NCBI GenBank assembly: GCA_963082975.1 | Contig: OY720350.1 | Coordinates: 434,001-498,000 of the forward strand | Length of the DNA: 64,000 bases | Origin: Labia minor | Lineage: Eukaryota; Arthropoda; Insecta; Dermaptera; Spongiphoridae | Direction of reading: 5' to 3' | Shown: in pieces, positions 39,977-52,054 of the stretch | How positions within the stretch are numbered: position 1 is the first letter of the stretch | Layout of the letters: every line of letters begins with the position of its first letter | Notes under the pieces: model-generated | Databases searched by the model: none | What the model saw: the letters and a program-made list of their open reading frames with translations, nothing else | Told to the model about the DNA's origin: nothing | Position numbers and translations under genes: made by a program

Positions 39977-40860
39977 TTTGTTTGTTCTCCATGGTGCAAA
40001 AGTTAACTTTATATTATATGTATATTCTATAGTAGTCATAGTAGTAGTAGTAGTAGTGTTTCTCTGTCTCTCATTTGGAATAAAAATGTTAGGTTTGTTT
40101 TCAAGTGTTATTTGTCAGTAATATGCTGGGTCGTTATGAAAACCGCTTGCCTCCCGGGGTTTGTAATGATTGAGTTAGCGATCCTGTTATTCTTCTTTCA
40201 AACCCTTCACGCTTTTATTATGGATTTTTTTTTTGTTGTTGTAAATGAAAGTGATAATGAAAATGAAACCGGGCGGAAAAACAGATACACTGCCCATTCC
40301 TCTTTTTACTCCACCCACCTCCACAACAGTTTTTGTTTTGTTTTTTCTAGCTCTTTGACATATTCATAGATCTATCTATTTTTTTATTCATATTATTCTT
40401 ATTTATATTATGTCTCTATTATATACCTTATACATATATCTTATATATATAACAAATTATATAAAAAGAGTTAGTTACTGTTTATATTTTTATTTTTTTC
40501 ATTTTCTCATTTTCTCTCTTTGTATGACCTAAAAAAAAAACAAATTGAATAAAATTAACTATAAAGAGATAAATTAAGTACTTATGATTTTTATATTTAT
40601 TAATTCTAATGAAGTCTTTTTTTTTTTTTTATATAAACTATATATATATAAGTATATCACTTTTTAAGTTTTTTATTTCTTTTCCTTATATATTTAAATT
40701 CAGTACACTTCTCTTCTCATCTTCTTCTTTCTTTTCTTTATAAATGATTAACAAATCATACACTTTATTAGTTTGGATTCTATTTTAAATTCATCAATTT
40801 TTATAAAAAAATAAATACTTTTAAAAATTTTAGAATGAAATATAGATATATTTTATTTTA
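39581..40860. other. AT-rich and simple-repeat DNA
   Basis: Contains (ACCA)n-type tracts near 39820, (CT)n at 39905-39930, a poly-T of about 34 at 39942-39975 and (AGT)n near 40040. No gene, RNA or transposon recognised. Confidence 0.6.
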
Positions 40861-40863
40861 TTT

Positions 40864-41250
40864 TTACACTTTTACGTTGTCGGTTGTATTATATGGATGT
40901 GAGGCGTGGTCTATGACCTTGGGAGAGGAGAGTAGATTTAGATAGTATTTGAAAATAGGATTGTTCGCAGCATTGATGGACCCAAGAATGACGGAGACTA
41001 TGGAACGAAGAATTGAGTGACCTCGATGCATCTCCAGACTCCAGTTAAAGTAAAAAATAACAAAATCTAGATCTAGAACATCGCAATGAACGGAATACGT
41101 GGCTAGAATGGATGGGAAGACCGATTGAAAAACGGTGGACGGTGGATAATGTAAGAAGAGAGACGTGTGAGAGAGATGGGGGAGGGTAGGAATTGGATGG
41201 GTGTGAATAGGGACATTCGAGGGATTCGAGTTTTGTACATTCATTCATAG
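40864..41250 (+). pseudogene. RT C-terminal fragment (SMTLG type)
   Basis: One frame reads VVLYGCEAWSMTLGEESRFR from about 40880, the same family as the RT pieces in the Helitrons, followed by shifted frames with NGWEDRLKNG and EERRV. No motif C. It is followed by an (AAT)n microsatellite at about 41265-41320. Confidence 0.55.
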
Positions 41251-41278
41251 ATTGATAGATAGAAATATTATTATTATT

Positions 41279-41321
<43 letters not shown>

Positions 41322-41422
41322 TGTAATTTAATAATTATAATAAATCTATTTTAAAATTCTGTTTTTTTTTAAATAGATTTTTTGGATATTCAATAGAAAA
41401 TATTATCTATTCATCTATAACA

Positions 41423-41530
41423 GGTGTGGCCAAACTTTTAGCTTTTAGGGGCTACTTTTTGAATAAAATATAGACTGCGGTCGTGCGGTCAACTATGGAT
41501 ATGGGCAAATAATTTTAAAATTTTAGAAGA
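41423..41530 (+). repeat. hAT-like terminal fragment
   Basis: CAGGTGTGGCCAAACTTTTA resembles the TIR of the hAT-type MITE at 44577. The opposite end is absent, so it is an orphan end. Confidence 0.4.
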
Positions 41531-41654
41531 TAATTAAAGAAGTCATTATATCGCCGATTTAAATTGCAAACCTCCTCTTTTGGTCAAAAATTACATTTTC
41601 ACACTATTAGAAAGAAAAAAACACCTTACATTGGCTATGAAACACTTTCGCTTG

Positions 41655-43532
41655 AGCGAAACAGAATGAATTGAAATGATGAATCTTGACACAATCGTTT
41701 TATTTCAATTGAATTTATTTTTATTTATTTATCTTATATAATAATATTTAATATATATCTATTTATTATGTAATAAATAAATATATTTTATATATTATAT
41801 ATTATTTTTGATCCACGAATTAAAAAAAAATATAATATGTTTGTAATAAAGTGCTAAAAAATGGGAAAAAATTATATATTATTAATTATATATTCAAATA
41901 CTAAAATATAGAAAGGTTAAATCAATAATATATTTATATATGATCTTAGATATATGAAACTTAACTTAAATAACTTAATAATAATATTAATAAAAAAAAA
42001 ATTGTAAATGGAAGGGCTGTTATTTTTCATTTAAATTTATAACTTCAATTAAAATAAATACTTCATTTTGGAATGGATATGATATGAGAGGAAGGGGAGG
42101 TAGAGGCGAAATTTGAGTAGAGTAGAGTAGTCTAGGACTAAACGCGGTGTTTTGAGAATGGGAAGCCCTTGGATAATAAGTATATAAATTATCGGGATAA
42201 GAAAAATATATTATAAATATATGGTATATAAAAGATGTATTGATAACATATAGGATGGATGATTATGATTATGAAAATTATTTTTTAATAAATTTAAAAA
42301 TAATATCCCGGGTAGCGAGTAGATTCTTTTCTATAAATCCAGTAGAAAAGAATTCTATTTCAGGGATTGGCGTCCCTGCCCTCACGTGAGCTCATGATTT
42401 CTTCTAAATCCCTCATCTACCTGGAGGAATCATGTCCTTTGCCCGCGTTGACTCCTTTCCATCCACACATTCCCTTATTCTTACTCTCCCCCCCCCCTCC
42501 CCTCCCCTGATCATTCAAAAAATCAAATTTATTTGGATGAAGGAGAATACCGAGCATAGCTTCATTAAAAAGAAAAAAAAATTGAAATCTTGTCTCTTAT
42601 AGGAGACTCTTTAGAGTCTCCTATATATATTTGAATAAACCCCCCTTCGGGGGGTTTATTCAAATATATCCAGGTTACGTCAATTCTCCAACTAGCAAAA
42701 CCCTTTAATTTACGAGTGAGACATATGTTATAACTGCCTCTGAGAGGACCCACCTCTCCTACGCTTCATATTAGTAAAAACTTGGAACTCATATTTATAG
42801 AACGATTTGAAAAATTAGCAGAAACACTTCTATTCAATTGGATTCAGTTTATACAAATTAATAACAAAATTTCATAAAAAAATGAATAAAAGTAAAAAGA
42901 TACAACAGAATTTTCGCCAGATTTTCAATAAAATGGATTTTTAGTGAAATATAAATGAAAATTATAATTAATTTTTATTTGGTATCATGTTTACACTTGA
43001 AATAAACATTTTCTGATAACAATATATAGAACGCATATCAAAATACTCGTTATTCAATGTAGATTCATTTTCACTAGCATTATATAATTTTATGATGCTT
43101 CCTTAATTAAATATTAATTATTGAATTTTGCAACTGTCAAAGTTGCAATGTGATTTCGGCTGCCATGTTGAATGACGTCGAATCTTTTGATTAATTATAT
43201 TAAATGATTATTCTTTGCCTATCTCTTCTCTCAATACATGTATTCTTGCATTATAATTATTTCCATGATCATTTTTCTTTGTTTAATCAATATTTAATGA
43301 ATAAAGTCTTTGCCATGTATTGCTTATGGGCTGAATTTTCGTAGCCTTCAAGTGGATTTCTTTCCTATGTTTTTACTAGTTGATAGGACAGTCGCAACGG
43401 TTAGGTCTATGATTAGTAATTCTTTTGTCCGAGTTCAAATCTTTCAATTTGTTTATTTTTTATAATTTTATTCTTTAGATTTTTAATTAATAATATAATT
43501 ATAAAGCTTAATATAATATTATTTAAATTAAT
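41655..43532 (+). repeat. Long direct repeat D, copy 1
   Basis: About 1.85 kb nearly identical, apart from small indels and substitutions, to 56235-58079. In order: an AT-rich part, a purine-rich GGAAGGGGAGGTAGAGG segment, a module GGTAGCGAGTAGATTC…CCCTCACGTGAGCTCATG related to the SINE body at 24680, paired hairpins at 42601-42669, GAGAGGACCCACCTCTCC, and a degenerate tRNA-like stretch GTCGCAACGGTTAGG…GAGTTCAAATC near 43390-43460. No long frame and no clear termini, so transposon or segmental duplication. Confidence 0.8.
42601..42669. other. Two adjacent perfect hairpins in repeat D
   Basis: First: AGGAGACTCT-TT-AGAGTCTCCT (42601-42622). Second: a 21-bp perfect stem, 42625-42645 paired with 42649-42669, loop TTC, with C6/G6 next to the loop. 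Both are kept exactly in copy 2 (57143-57211). Such stems suggest selection or a transposition or termination structure. Confidence 0.85.
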
Positions 43533-43639
43533 TATTAAATAACATAAAAAATACTTGAAAAGGAAGGAAATAATTTTATTGTTTTTATATAATATTATGA
43601 AGCAATAAGAAAAAATTGAATAAGTTTCATGAAATGTAA

Positions 43640-43900
43640 AATTAATTTTTAATAAATTTAAAAATAATATCCTGGGTAACGGGTAGATTCTTTTCTATAA
43701 TCCCAGTAGAAAAGAATTTTATTTCAGGGATTGGCGTTGCTGCCCTCACGTGAGCTCATGGTTTTTTCTGCCTTCCCTCTCCCATGGAAAAATCATCTCC
43801 TTTACCTCTTTTCACTTTTTTCTATCAGTTCCCTTACTAGTCCAGTCCCCCTCTGATCTTTATCTTTCAATTCAACCTTATTTAGAGGAAGAAGAATATC
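43640..43900 (+). repeat. Diverged copy of the D/SINE module
   Basis: CTGGGTAACGGGTAGATTCT…CTGCCCTCACGTGAGCTCAT matches 42300-42400 in D copy 1 and, more weakly, 24675-24770 in the SINE. Diverged and truncated. Confidence 0.6.
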
Positions 43901-44412
43901 ACTTATCAATTCTTTCTTTAAATAAGAAAATAAGCTCAGTTAGGGGATTAATTATAATAATATATACACAGGTATATTATATCGTAGGTATATAAATTTC
44001 TCACTTTCAATTATAAAATATTTAATTTGCAATGTTACTTTCACGTGGATTATTCGACCTGATAGAACTATTAGATATCTTCTTCTTTCTTAATATATGA
44101 AAATTTCCAACTCCTATATATTAATATTAATATATTAAAATGGACGAATCGAATGTGAGTTACAATTATGTAAAAAACCATATTTACTTTTGTCAAAAAA
44201 AAGATTTCCATCTATTTTAAAGTGCATCCAATATAATTCAATTACAGCGGACCCAAAACAATATCTTGAGTATAATAACTAAGGCACCTCGGTATCTACC
44301 TGTTAGACGTTAGACTATTACCTAGAGATCTCAAATTTTGCGCACAATAGAGGAGGAAGTGATTAAATACATTTCTAATTAATTTGAGGATGATGCTTCT
44401 AGTTTCAACATG

Positions 44413-44573
44413 AAATGGAAAGTATGCATATGTTTTCAATTCATTCATCAAAACTGTTATTACGCAGTGAAAATTTAGACTCTATAAACAAAATTCTGGT
44501 TGAACACTTTCAGAAACGCTAAAATTATATATTCATTTGTATAAAATTATTTCAGAATATAAATGATTGTATA
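44413..44573 (+). repeat. Local direct repeat (paired with 46497-46654)
   Basis: GGAAAGTATGCATATGTTTT…TTCAGAATATAAATGATTGT recurs about 2.1 kb downstream with few changes. In the second copy it is fused to TCAGTTCCCTTACTAGTCC, which also occurs at 43826. This indicates rearranged or nested repeats. Confidence 0.75.
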
Positions 44574-44576
44574 TAT

Positions 44577-44752
44577 CAGGTGTGGCCAAACTATGTGTAT
44601 GTTTCACAAATAATTTATTATTGTAAGATTAAATTATAGAAGAAGAAGAATTATAAACATTTATTTAAGTTAAAACAAATTGTCCAACTTTGGCTTCGCG
44701 GGCTACTTTTAAAGCCTTTGCGGTCCACCGGTCGACGTGTTGGCCACCCCTG
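44577..44752. mobile_element. hAT-type MITE, 176 bp
   Basis: Termini CAGGTGTGGCCAAAC and, inverted, CAGGGGTGGCCAACAC match the CAGGGGTGGCCAA type of hAT ends. No exact 8-bp duplication: the flanks are GTATATAT and ATCTATAC. The right flank is HINE family sequence (to about 44818). Confidence 0.55.
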
Positions 44753-44818
44753 ATCTATACGGACAGACGGACGGACAGACATCATGCTAAAAATACTTTT
44801 TTCTGTTAAGAAAATGCA

Positions 44819-45243
44819 TGACTGCTCTGAGAGGACCCACCTCTCCTACGCTTCATATTAGTAAAAACTTGGAACTCATATTTATAGTCCGCTTTGGAAA
44901 ATTAGAAAAACCAATCAAATCAATGTTTTTTATTTTATTAAAATTTTTGACTAAATCTTGTAAATTGTGACCAAGACCAATCCATTGACCATAATTTTAG
45001 CCAGATTTTAAATAAAATTGATTTTTTGTGTCATTAAATGGAAATTTTTAATTAATTTTAATATTGGTTTAATTTTACAGTTCAACAAAAATCTTGCCTC
45101 ATAACAACAGAAAACCTATACGAATCGATTCATCATGAAACGTAGATTCATTTTCACTACTATTATATAATTTTACGGTGCTTCGTTGATTAAATATTAA
45201 TTATTGAATTTTGACAGATTGAAAAGATTTGCCGCCATGTTGC
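44819..45243 (+). repeat. Repeat D, partial diverged copy 3
   Basis: Starts at ACTGCTCTGAGAGGACCCAC and follows the 3' half of D (42730-43170) with about 20% differences by eye, ending TGCCGCCATGTTG. It is joined directly to a HINE fragment on the left. Confidence 0.7.
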
Positions 45244-45807
45244 CCCCCTCCACCACCTCTTCTCACCTCCCACCCCCCACCCACCCTCCCTCCTGGCCTC
45301 TGCCTGCCGGTGAGTTTCGAGCGCTTTCAGTTCGCATTCATTCCCTTTCCAGTCGAAAACGTTGACCGGTGTCACCACCGAAATCATCCCTCAATCAAGA
45401 ATTAATTGTAAATTTATTAATTCCTATTAATTTAAATGAAGTTTAATAAATTTTAGAAAAGATTCAAATAAAAATTTAATTTTATAAAATATAGATTTTT
45501 AACTTTTTACTGATATATTAATTATATATATTTAATAATTTTCGCCCCCCCCCCCCTCAATGCTTTGCTTCACGGTGACCTTGAAGGGGACAGCATAGCA
45601 ATGCTGCATTGCTTACCCCCAATGGATGAGATTCAACTGCCTTTCACTTTATTTTCAAAATAAATTATATTATTTCCCCTTCGTTAAATGAAATTAATAT
45701 ACAAATTGATTATACTACGTATTATACGACGAATAATAATAAATTAATACGAATTATTTTAATAAATCGATTTAACCAACTTTTCCATCCCAATCGTTCC
45801 TTCTTTT

Positions 45808-46466
45808 TTTACCGACCGACGATAGTAAGGGAGGTATGTTTTCACGCCAAATTTCACCTGTGGAGATTTTTTACATATCTCCACGAATCATGCATTTTCT
45901 TAACAGAAAAAAGTATTTTTAGCATGATGTCTGTCCGTCCGTCTGTCCGTCCATATAGATGTGTACAGCCTGAACGGCTCAACCGATTTTGATGAAATTT
46001 GGTATATTTACTTAATGCATCAGTGGGATGAATGGATCAACTTTTGGTGCAAATCCGGAAACCGGAAGTGGTAGTATTAGCAATCGACGATAGGAAGGGA
46101 AGGGTTATTTTCACACCAAATCTCACATGAAGAGATTTTTTTTATAGATCACCACGAATCATTCACTTTGTATTGGTTTTATTCTCGGGAAAAATCATCT
46201 TCATTATGTTTTTCTTAATTTAAAATTATATGACGTCACCCAGCCCTTCATGACGTCACAGCCTCCTTATTATGATCACGAGCAACGCCGGCTACTTCAG
46301 CTATATATTATAAATAAAATAAAATTAAAAATATTTATGTTATATGCCTATCTGTTTTTTATTACATTAATAGGTATATTAAAATTATTTGAAATTGTTT
46401 CTGTAGCTGGAAATTAATTTACTTCAAACCGTCGGTCGGTTCTACCCCTGGCCACAGGTCAACTTA
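45808..46466 (+). mobile_element. HINE/DINE-1-like element, copy C2
   Basis: Full-length in the forward direction: TTACCGACCGACGATAG…, microsatellite GTCCGTCCGTCTGTCC near 45935, two diverged internal blocks (each …TTTTCACaCCAAAT.TCACA…CACGAATCAT), sub-terminal GTCGGTCGG and a 3' GGCCACAGGTCAACTTA. The hairpin is slightly damaged (CCCTGGCCACAGGTC). Confidence 0.65.
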
Positions 46467-46654
46467 TTTCTATCAGTTCCCTTACTAGTCCCCCTCTGGA
46501 AAGTATGCATGTTTTCAATTCATACATCAAAACTGTTATTATGGAGTGAAAATTTAGACTCTGTAAACGAAATTCTGGTTGAACACTTTCAGAAACGCTA
46601 AAATTATATATTCATTTGTATAAAATTATTTCAGAATATAAATGATTGTATCTA

Positions 46655-48036
46655 TCTATAAAATATTATTATGTATTTACCTAAAAAAATTATAGATGAG
46701 AAAATGATTTGTTTTTCCTAGATAAAATAATAACAACAAATTAATTAATGTTTTATTTTATTATGTCTGTCTTTTATGATAGTATATCATATTTATTGTT
46801 ATTATTATTATTATTATTAGTAGTAGTAGTAGTAGTAGTAGTAGAAAGGAATTCGAATGAATAGTGATTTTTCAAAATAAATAAAAAAAAAAAAAATTCT
46901 CTGGATGAAATAATTAAAGAAATGTAGGAATGGTGTGTGAGTGGGTGGTGGTGGTGGGGAGTGTGTGTGTGTGGATGATTTTATATTTCTATTTGTGTAT
47001 AATTGCAAAATAACAAGTGTGTTGAATTAAATCCAAATTGATGAAGAGAATAAAGAGGGAAGGTGGTGATAGCAAAAGGGGAGAGAGAAATGATTACTAT
47101 TATGTTCGTTTATGTGTTATTGTTATTTAGGGAGGGTGACAAATTGACAAATGGCTTTTATACGTCTTAACTCCCTCTAACAACCATCATTTTGCACAAA
47201 AAAGAAAAAAAACAAACAACCAAACAAACAAAAGATTGAATCCAATGATAAATGCAACCTTTGCAAAAGAAACACTTTTACACATTGCATTTTTATATTA
47301 TAAAATGTTTGACATCATTCAAACATTCCTAATAAAAGTTCTCGTCTTATTGATTTACTTTTTATTAAAAAAAAAAAAAAAATAAAAATAATAAATCAAT
47401 GGTAAATACATTTTATAAAAAAAAATGTTTTTATTTGACTGACAGATGAAATCGAAAAACATTGACAAATTTTAAACTTGGATACATATATTATTATAAC
47501 TTTTATTATACTAATTTTATCTATCTATACCAAATTGTTTAAACCAGATTGTAATAATAATAATAATAATAATAATATATATTAATAAATATTGTTAGTT
47601 GATGATAAAAGAAAAAGAAAGTGTTTCTCCTTTATATATATATATAAATATATAAATAAATGTGTGTGTGTGTGTGTGGATAAATGATCTCTCGTTTATC
47701 CTATCTTATCTTATCTTTGATAATGTACGTTTGTTGATTGGCTTTTATTCTATTTTGAACAGCGACGACATGACGACTCAACGTTAAGGCGAAAATTGGC
47801 AAATTATCATTATGGCTTGTTGATTGTCCCTTTTAAATGCGATTATCCCTCTCCCTCTCCCTCTCTCTTTTATGAAGGGCTTTCATCCCTTTTAATGAAG
47901 TCATAATAGGAGTAGTAGCAGCAGAATTGGAGGGTTCAATACAAACAAATTGATGCTCTGGGGGCTTAAGAGAGAGTGAGGAGGAGAAATATGGCTACCG
48001 ACACATCTGTCTATCTATCTATCTATCTATCATATT

Positions 48037-48092
<56 letters not shown>

Positions 48093-48400
48093 ATATATCA
48101 TATATAATATATAATTTATATGTTCAATCAGTTTGACATTCATTTATTCATTCATTCATTTATTCATTCATTCCTCCCTCCCCCCCCCCTTTCACCCTAA
48201 ACTCTTACCCGATGCGTTATTAAACCTACAATTATCCATCAATCCCATCCCATTTCAATTGAATTATTGTAAATTGTTTGTAAATGAACTAACAAACCAT
48301 ATACTAGTTTCCCCCCCCCCCAAAATGTATATTTACATATAATTATAATCGTGATAAGTACTCTACTCTACTCGATATCTATTATGTTATGTTATGTTAT
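46655..48400. other. AT-rich DNA with many microsatellites
   Basis: (TTA)n/(GTA)n at 46797-46844, (GT)n at 46962-46974 and 47661-47678, (AAT)n at 47553-47577, (CT)n and (TA)n at 48037-48092, (ATTC)n near 48137-48172 and (TTATG)n at about 48384-48404. I see no gene or transposon. Confidence 0.6.
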
Positions 48401-48419
48401 GTTTTGTGTTATGTCCCTA

Positions 48420-49075
48420 ATTAACATAGAGGAATAGAGGTACAAACAGGTGCAAAAGTTTATAGAAACCTCGTGTGTAACTTTAAGGGACAAGTAGATT
48501 TTTCGCAAATGGAACCCCTTTCCTGAGTGAAACAGCATCGAGCATATCAAAAATCATATCAGAAGCGACCATCCAAGGAACCGTGTTTACAAACGATTTG
48601 AGAATTCCATCTTGAAAAAGTTAAAATCTTATAATTATTAATGCAATTTTGTGAATATTCTCTGTTGTTACAACAAATAGGAACATGAAACAAATAAATA
48701 AGATGGAAAAATAAAATGATAAAAAAGCGTTGGGATCGTTGGATTCCGCACAATTGGACCAAAGCTCAACAAACAAACAAAAAAAAGAAGATTTATGTCA
48801 AATTGAGGCAAAGAAATGCTTAAAAAAATCCAAATACCATTTCACTTATCATAACACGTAATGTAAAATTTGAATTTATTCTTATAAACCTGAAATAAAA
48901 GACAAATCAGCCTTTTGGGTGTTCCAAAATATAAAAATTTAAATTTTAAACAGTCGAAACATAAAACATAATAATGAATCAAAAATGTTAGTGGCTCTTT
49001 GAAAATTTGGAAATTTTGTAAATTGTAATTTTGGACTTTTCCATCTCCAAAGAATGCCGACCAAAGTTAATGATT
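48420..49075 (+). pseudogene. mariner relic, central fragment
   Basis: Near 48725-48775 a frame reads KKRWDRWIPHNWTKAQQTNK, resembling the W-VPHxLTxxQ linker motif before the catalytic domain of mariner transposases. The rest is too decayed to align by eye. Confidence 0.4.
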
Positions 49076-49078
49076 TGT

Positions 49079-49453
49079 TTTTACCGACCGACGATAGTAA
49101 GGGAAGGGTTATTTTCACACGAAATTTCACATGAAGAGATTTTTTTTATAGATCACCACGAATCATTCACTTTGTATTGGTTTTATTCTCGAGAAAAATC
49201 ATTTTTATTAGTTTTTTCTTAATTTAAAATTATATGATGTCATCCAGCCATTCATGACGTCACAGCCTGGTCTTACATATACATATATTATAAATGTTAT
49301 AAAATTAAAAATATTTATGATATATCCATACTTATCTGTTTTTTATTACATTAATAGATCAGTATATTAAAATTATTTGAAATTGTTTCTGCAGATGGAA
49401 ATTAATTTATTTCAAACCGTCGGTCGGTTCGGACCTGGCCACAGGTCAACTTA
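49079..49453 (+). mobile_element. HINE copy C3, internally deleted
   Basis: Both ends are present (TTACCGACCGAC…, …GGACCTGGCCACAGGTCAAC), but only one of the two internal blocks remains and the microsatellite is gone. The junction fits recombination between the two homologous internal blocks. Confidence 0.7.
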
Positions 49454-50400
49454 GTTTTTTTTTTTTTTTTTTTCCAGTATTTTAAAAACAATTCTAGGAT
49501 CGATGTATTTTTCTTAATTACTGGCCCTGTTTGCTACTGCGATTTTACTATTTATTGCTAATAGAAGAAGGACTAAAAAGGGATCATACTAATCATTTAT
49601 TATCCAATAAAATTCATATGTCAAAACTCCTTGGTGAGTGAAGTACTTAAAACAAACCGAAATCGTTCTATCATCCATGACATCATTTCATGGCCGGCCA
49701 AATAAAAATAAATAAATAAATAAATAAATGCTAATTCACATGCCCCATTGAACATTTTATTGACTAAGTAAACCCTCGTATAAAATGGACAGAATATTAT
49801 TATGAAATTTTACCATCACCTCTCTGATGTTGTCTGATGCTGTCGACATGAGAACTTTATTTTTTATTAATATTTATGTCTCTTTATTTATATTTATGTG
49901 TATCGTATAACATATATACAATTGCTATACTTGGACAAGCCGTTGACTAAATAAAATATTGTTCAGCTTGTCGGACCACCTGTGCCACTAATGAAGGAGT
50001 TAAAAAAGGAATTCTCAACTCTTTCACACGGGGAATAAAACAAATTATTTGGGAAAGGAACCCTTAAATATACTTCACCAAAGAGTGCAGTACGTTTGAC
50101 TATTAGCGCTTAGGAGATTCGCTTTGAACATCCAAAATCGTAAAGCAATAACAAATTAAATTAATCAAATATCCGATGCTAACATATGGGCCTGCAAAGG
50201 AAAGATTAGGTTCACTTTTTCTAAAATAAAAGATAAGTGTTCGTTGCCACGCTATAAAATGTATTTAATTAAAGAAAAATTAATATAAAGTAAAGAAACT
50301 AAAATAAAATTAAAATATAAAAATAAAAGAAATAAATGCTGGCTAATACTCAGCTAAAACAAACAAATTACAAAAATATAGTAATAATAAATGAAACACA
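49454..50400. other. Unassigned AT-rich DNA
   Basis: A poly-T tract at 49456-49473 and (AAAT)n at about 49705-49728. Nothing else recognised. Confidence 0.5.
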
Positions 50401-50440
50401 GTGTCTCCACGTGTTTTTACAACGAAATGGCGAATTTACA

Positions 50441-50630
50441 CCTAAAAAGCGTGGAAAAGATATCCACTTCTAAAAGATACAAGTTATCAACATGAAGTCC
50501 CACAAGCAAGTCTCAAATGCAAGTGAGGTAGATCTCCTAAAAAGCATGGAAAAGGAATCCACTTTCAAAGTACAAGTTCTCAAGACGAAGTCACACAAGC
50601 AAGTGCTAAAAGCAAGTGAGAGAGATCACC
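50441..50630 (+). repeat. 95-bp tandem repeat, two units
   Basis: CCTAAAAAGCGTGGAAAAGA (50441) recurs as CCTAAAAAGCATGGAAAAGG at 50536, period 95, including the CAAGCAAGT…AAGCAAGTGAG phrases. The 74-codon frame 50492-50716 is this duplication read through (SHKQV…ASE twice). No known domain. Confidence 0.75.
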
Positions 50631-51061
50631 TCTGGTTCAAGGTAGCTAGCCGTTGGCGCCATGGGCCAAAATCGAGCATGGTGATTGGCTGTGAGAAGTC
50701 ATGTGACTCCAACTAGTGGCGTTAATGTAGCCACTAAACTCAACACATGGCATACCAATATAATAAAAAAAAAAAACATGCATATTTAAAAAAGGAAAAA
50801 ATTACAAAAATTATATAAAAATAAATTGACCTTAAAAATAAATAAATCTAAATCAGGGAGAGGCGTTAACAATACTATACTTAAAACTATACTTACTACT
50901 ACTTGAAATGTTTTAGTAAATTTTCAAAATTATTTTTCTTTTTTTTCTTTCTAAATATATAGTTTATAATTATTATAGTGTAGTAAAAAAAATAAAATAT
51001 TAATAATATAATATATAAACGAACATTATTATTTTTTTTAAATGTAAATTGTACAACATAA

Positions 51062-51092
<31 letters not shown>

Positions 51093-51295
51093 TTTGTTTT
51101 ATAATTTCATATGCTAGATAGAACGGACACTTGAGAAAATGAAGAGGTATGTAGATAACACCAAAGAGTGTTTTTTGTACTTCTTCTTTTTAATTAAGTT
51201 GATCTCGTTTTCTTCCATTGCTTTCTTTTATAATTGTAATTTTTATTTTTGGTTTGCTTAACATTTTTTGTTCCTTGATGAATGTTGGATGCCTA

Positions 51296-51327
51296 ATGGC
51301 AATGGCAATGGCAATGGCAATGGCAAT
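51296..51327 (+). repeat. (AATGGC)n hexanucleotide repeat
   Basis: About five AATGGC units. The surrounding 50.8-52.0 kb holds further (AAT)n, (CT)n and (AAAT)n tracts and no gene. Confidence 0.85.
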
Positions 51328-52054
51328 TAGGAGAATAATTATAAATAGAATTCTCGTGGTATGGTAGATTTATTTATTGAATTAGATTTGGTGTGCTTGC
51401 TCCTTTGGCCTCCTCCTCTTGAGTTGTTGTCCTCATTATCCAACACTCACTCCAATCGTACAAGTTGAATCAATGAATGTGAATGAATGAATATACATAG
51501 ATGTACTTATTTATATCGTAGTCTTACTAGTCTTACTAGTACGACTACTAAGAGATAATAATAATAATAATAATAATAATAGACACTTGACTCATCCAAC
51601 TCACCTCTTTTACCTACTAATGGTTTGAAACATTTCTCTCTCTCTCTCTCTCTCTCTTTCTTTCTATGGACCATTATAACTTGTAAGCATGAATGCGTGC
51701 GCATCACGTGGGCGTTGCTGCCATTTCCAAGAGGCGGATCATCCTTCTTCATCCTCCACCCACTCACCACTTTTCAACTCAACTCGTCCATATAGTAAAA
51801 GTAAAATAAGAGAAAACGCAATTTATCTCTTCCTGCCCTTTAGCCATAATAAATAAATAAATAAATAATAAGTGAAAGAGAGGAACGATGAGGGAAGAGA
51901 GATGCATTACATAGTAGTAGACAGATAGAAATAAATGAAAGAACACCATTGCAATAAATAAATAAATAAATAAATGAATAAATAAATGAATAAATAAATA
52001 AATTGAGAAAATTCAAAATTAGAGAGAGAGAGAGAGAGAGATTTGAGAGACAAA

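Noticed and set aside
38236..40369. Several 60-90-codon frames rich in Leu, Ser and Phe
   Set aside because: They are translations of CT and T tracts.
42565..42753. 62-codon minus frame, identical in both D copies
   Set aside because: It reads straight through the two hairpins; identity reflects repeat duplication, not protein conservation.
50492..50716. 74-codon frame with repeated SHKQV…ASE
   Set aside because: Produced by a 95-bp tandem duplication; no domain, no splice or promoter support.
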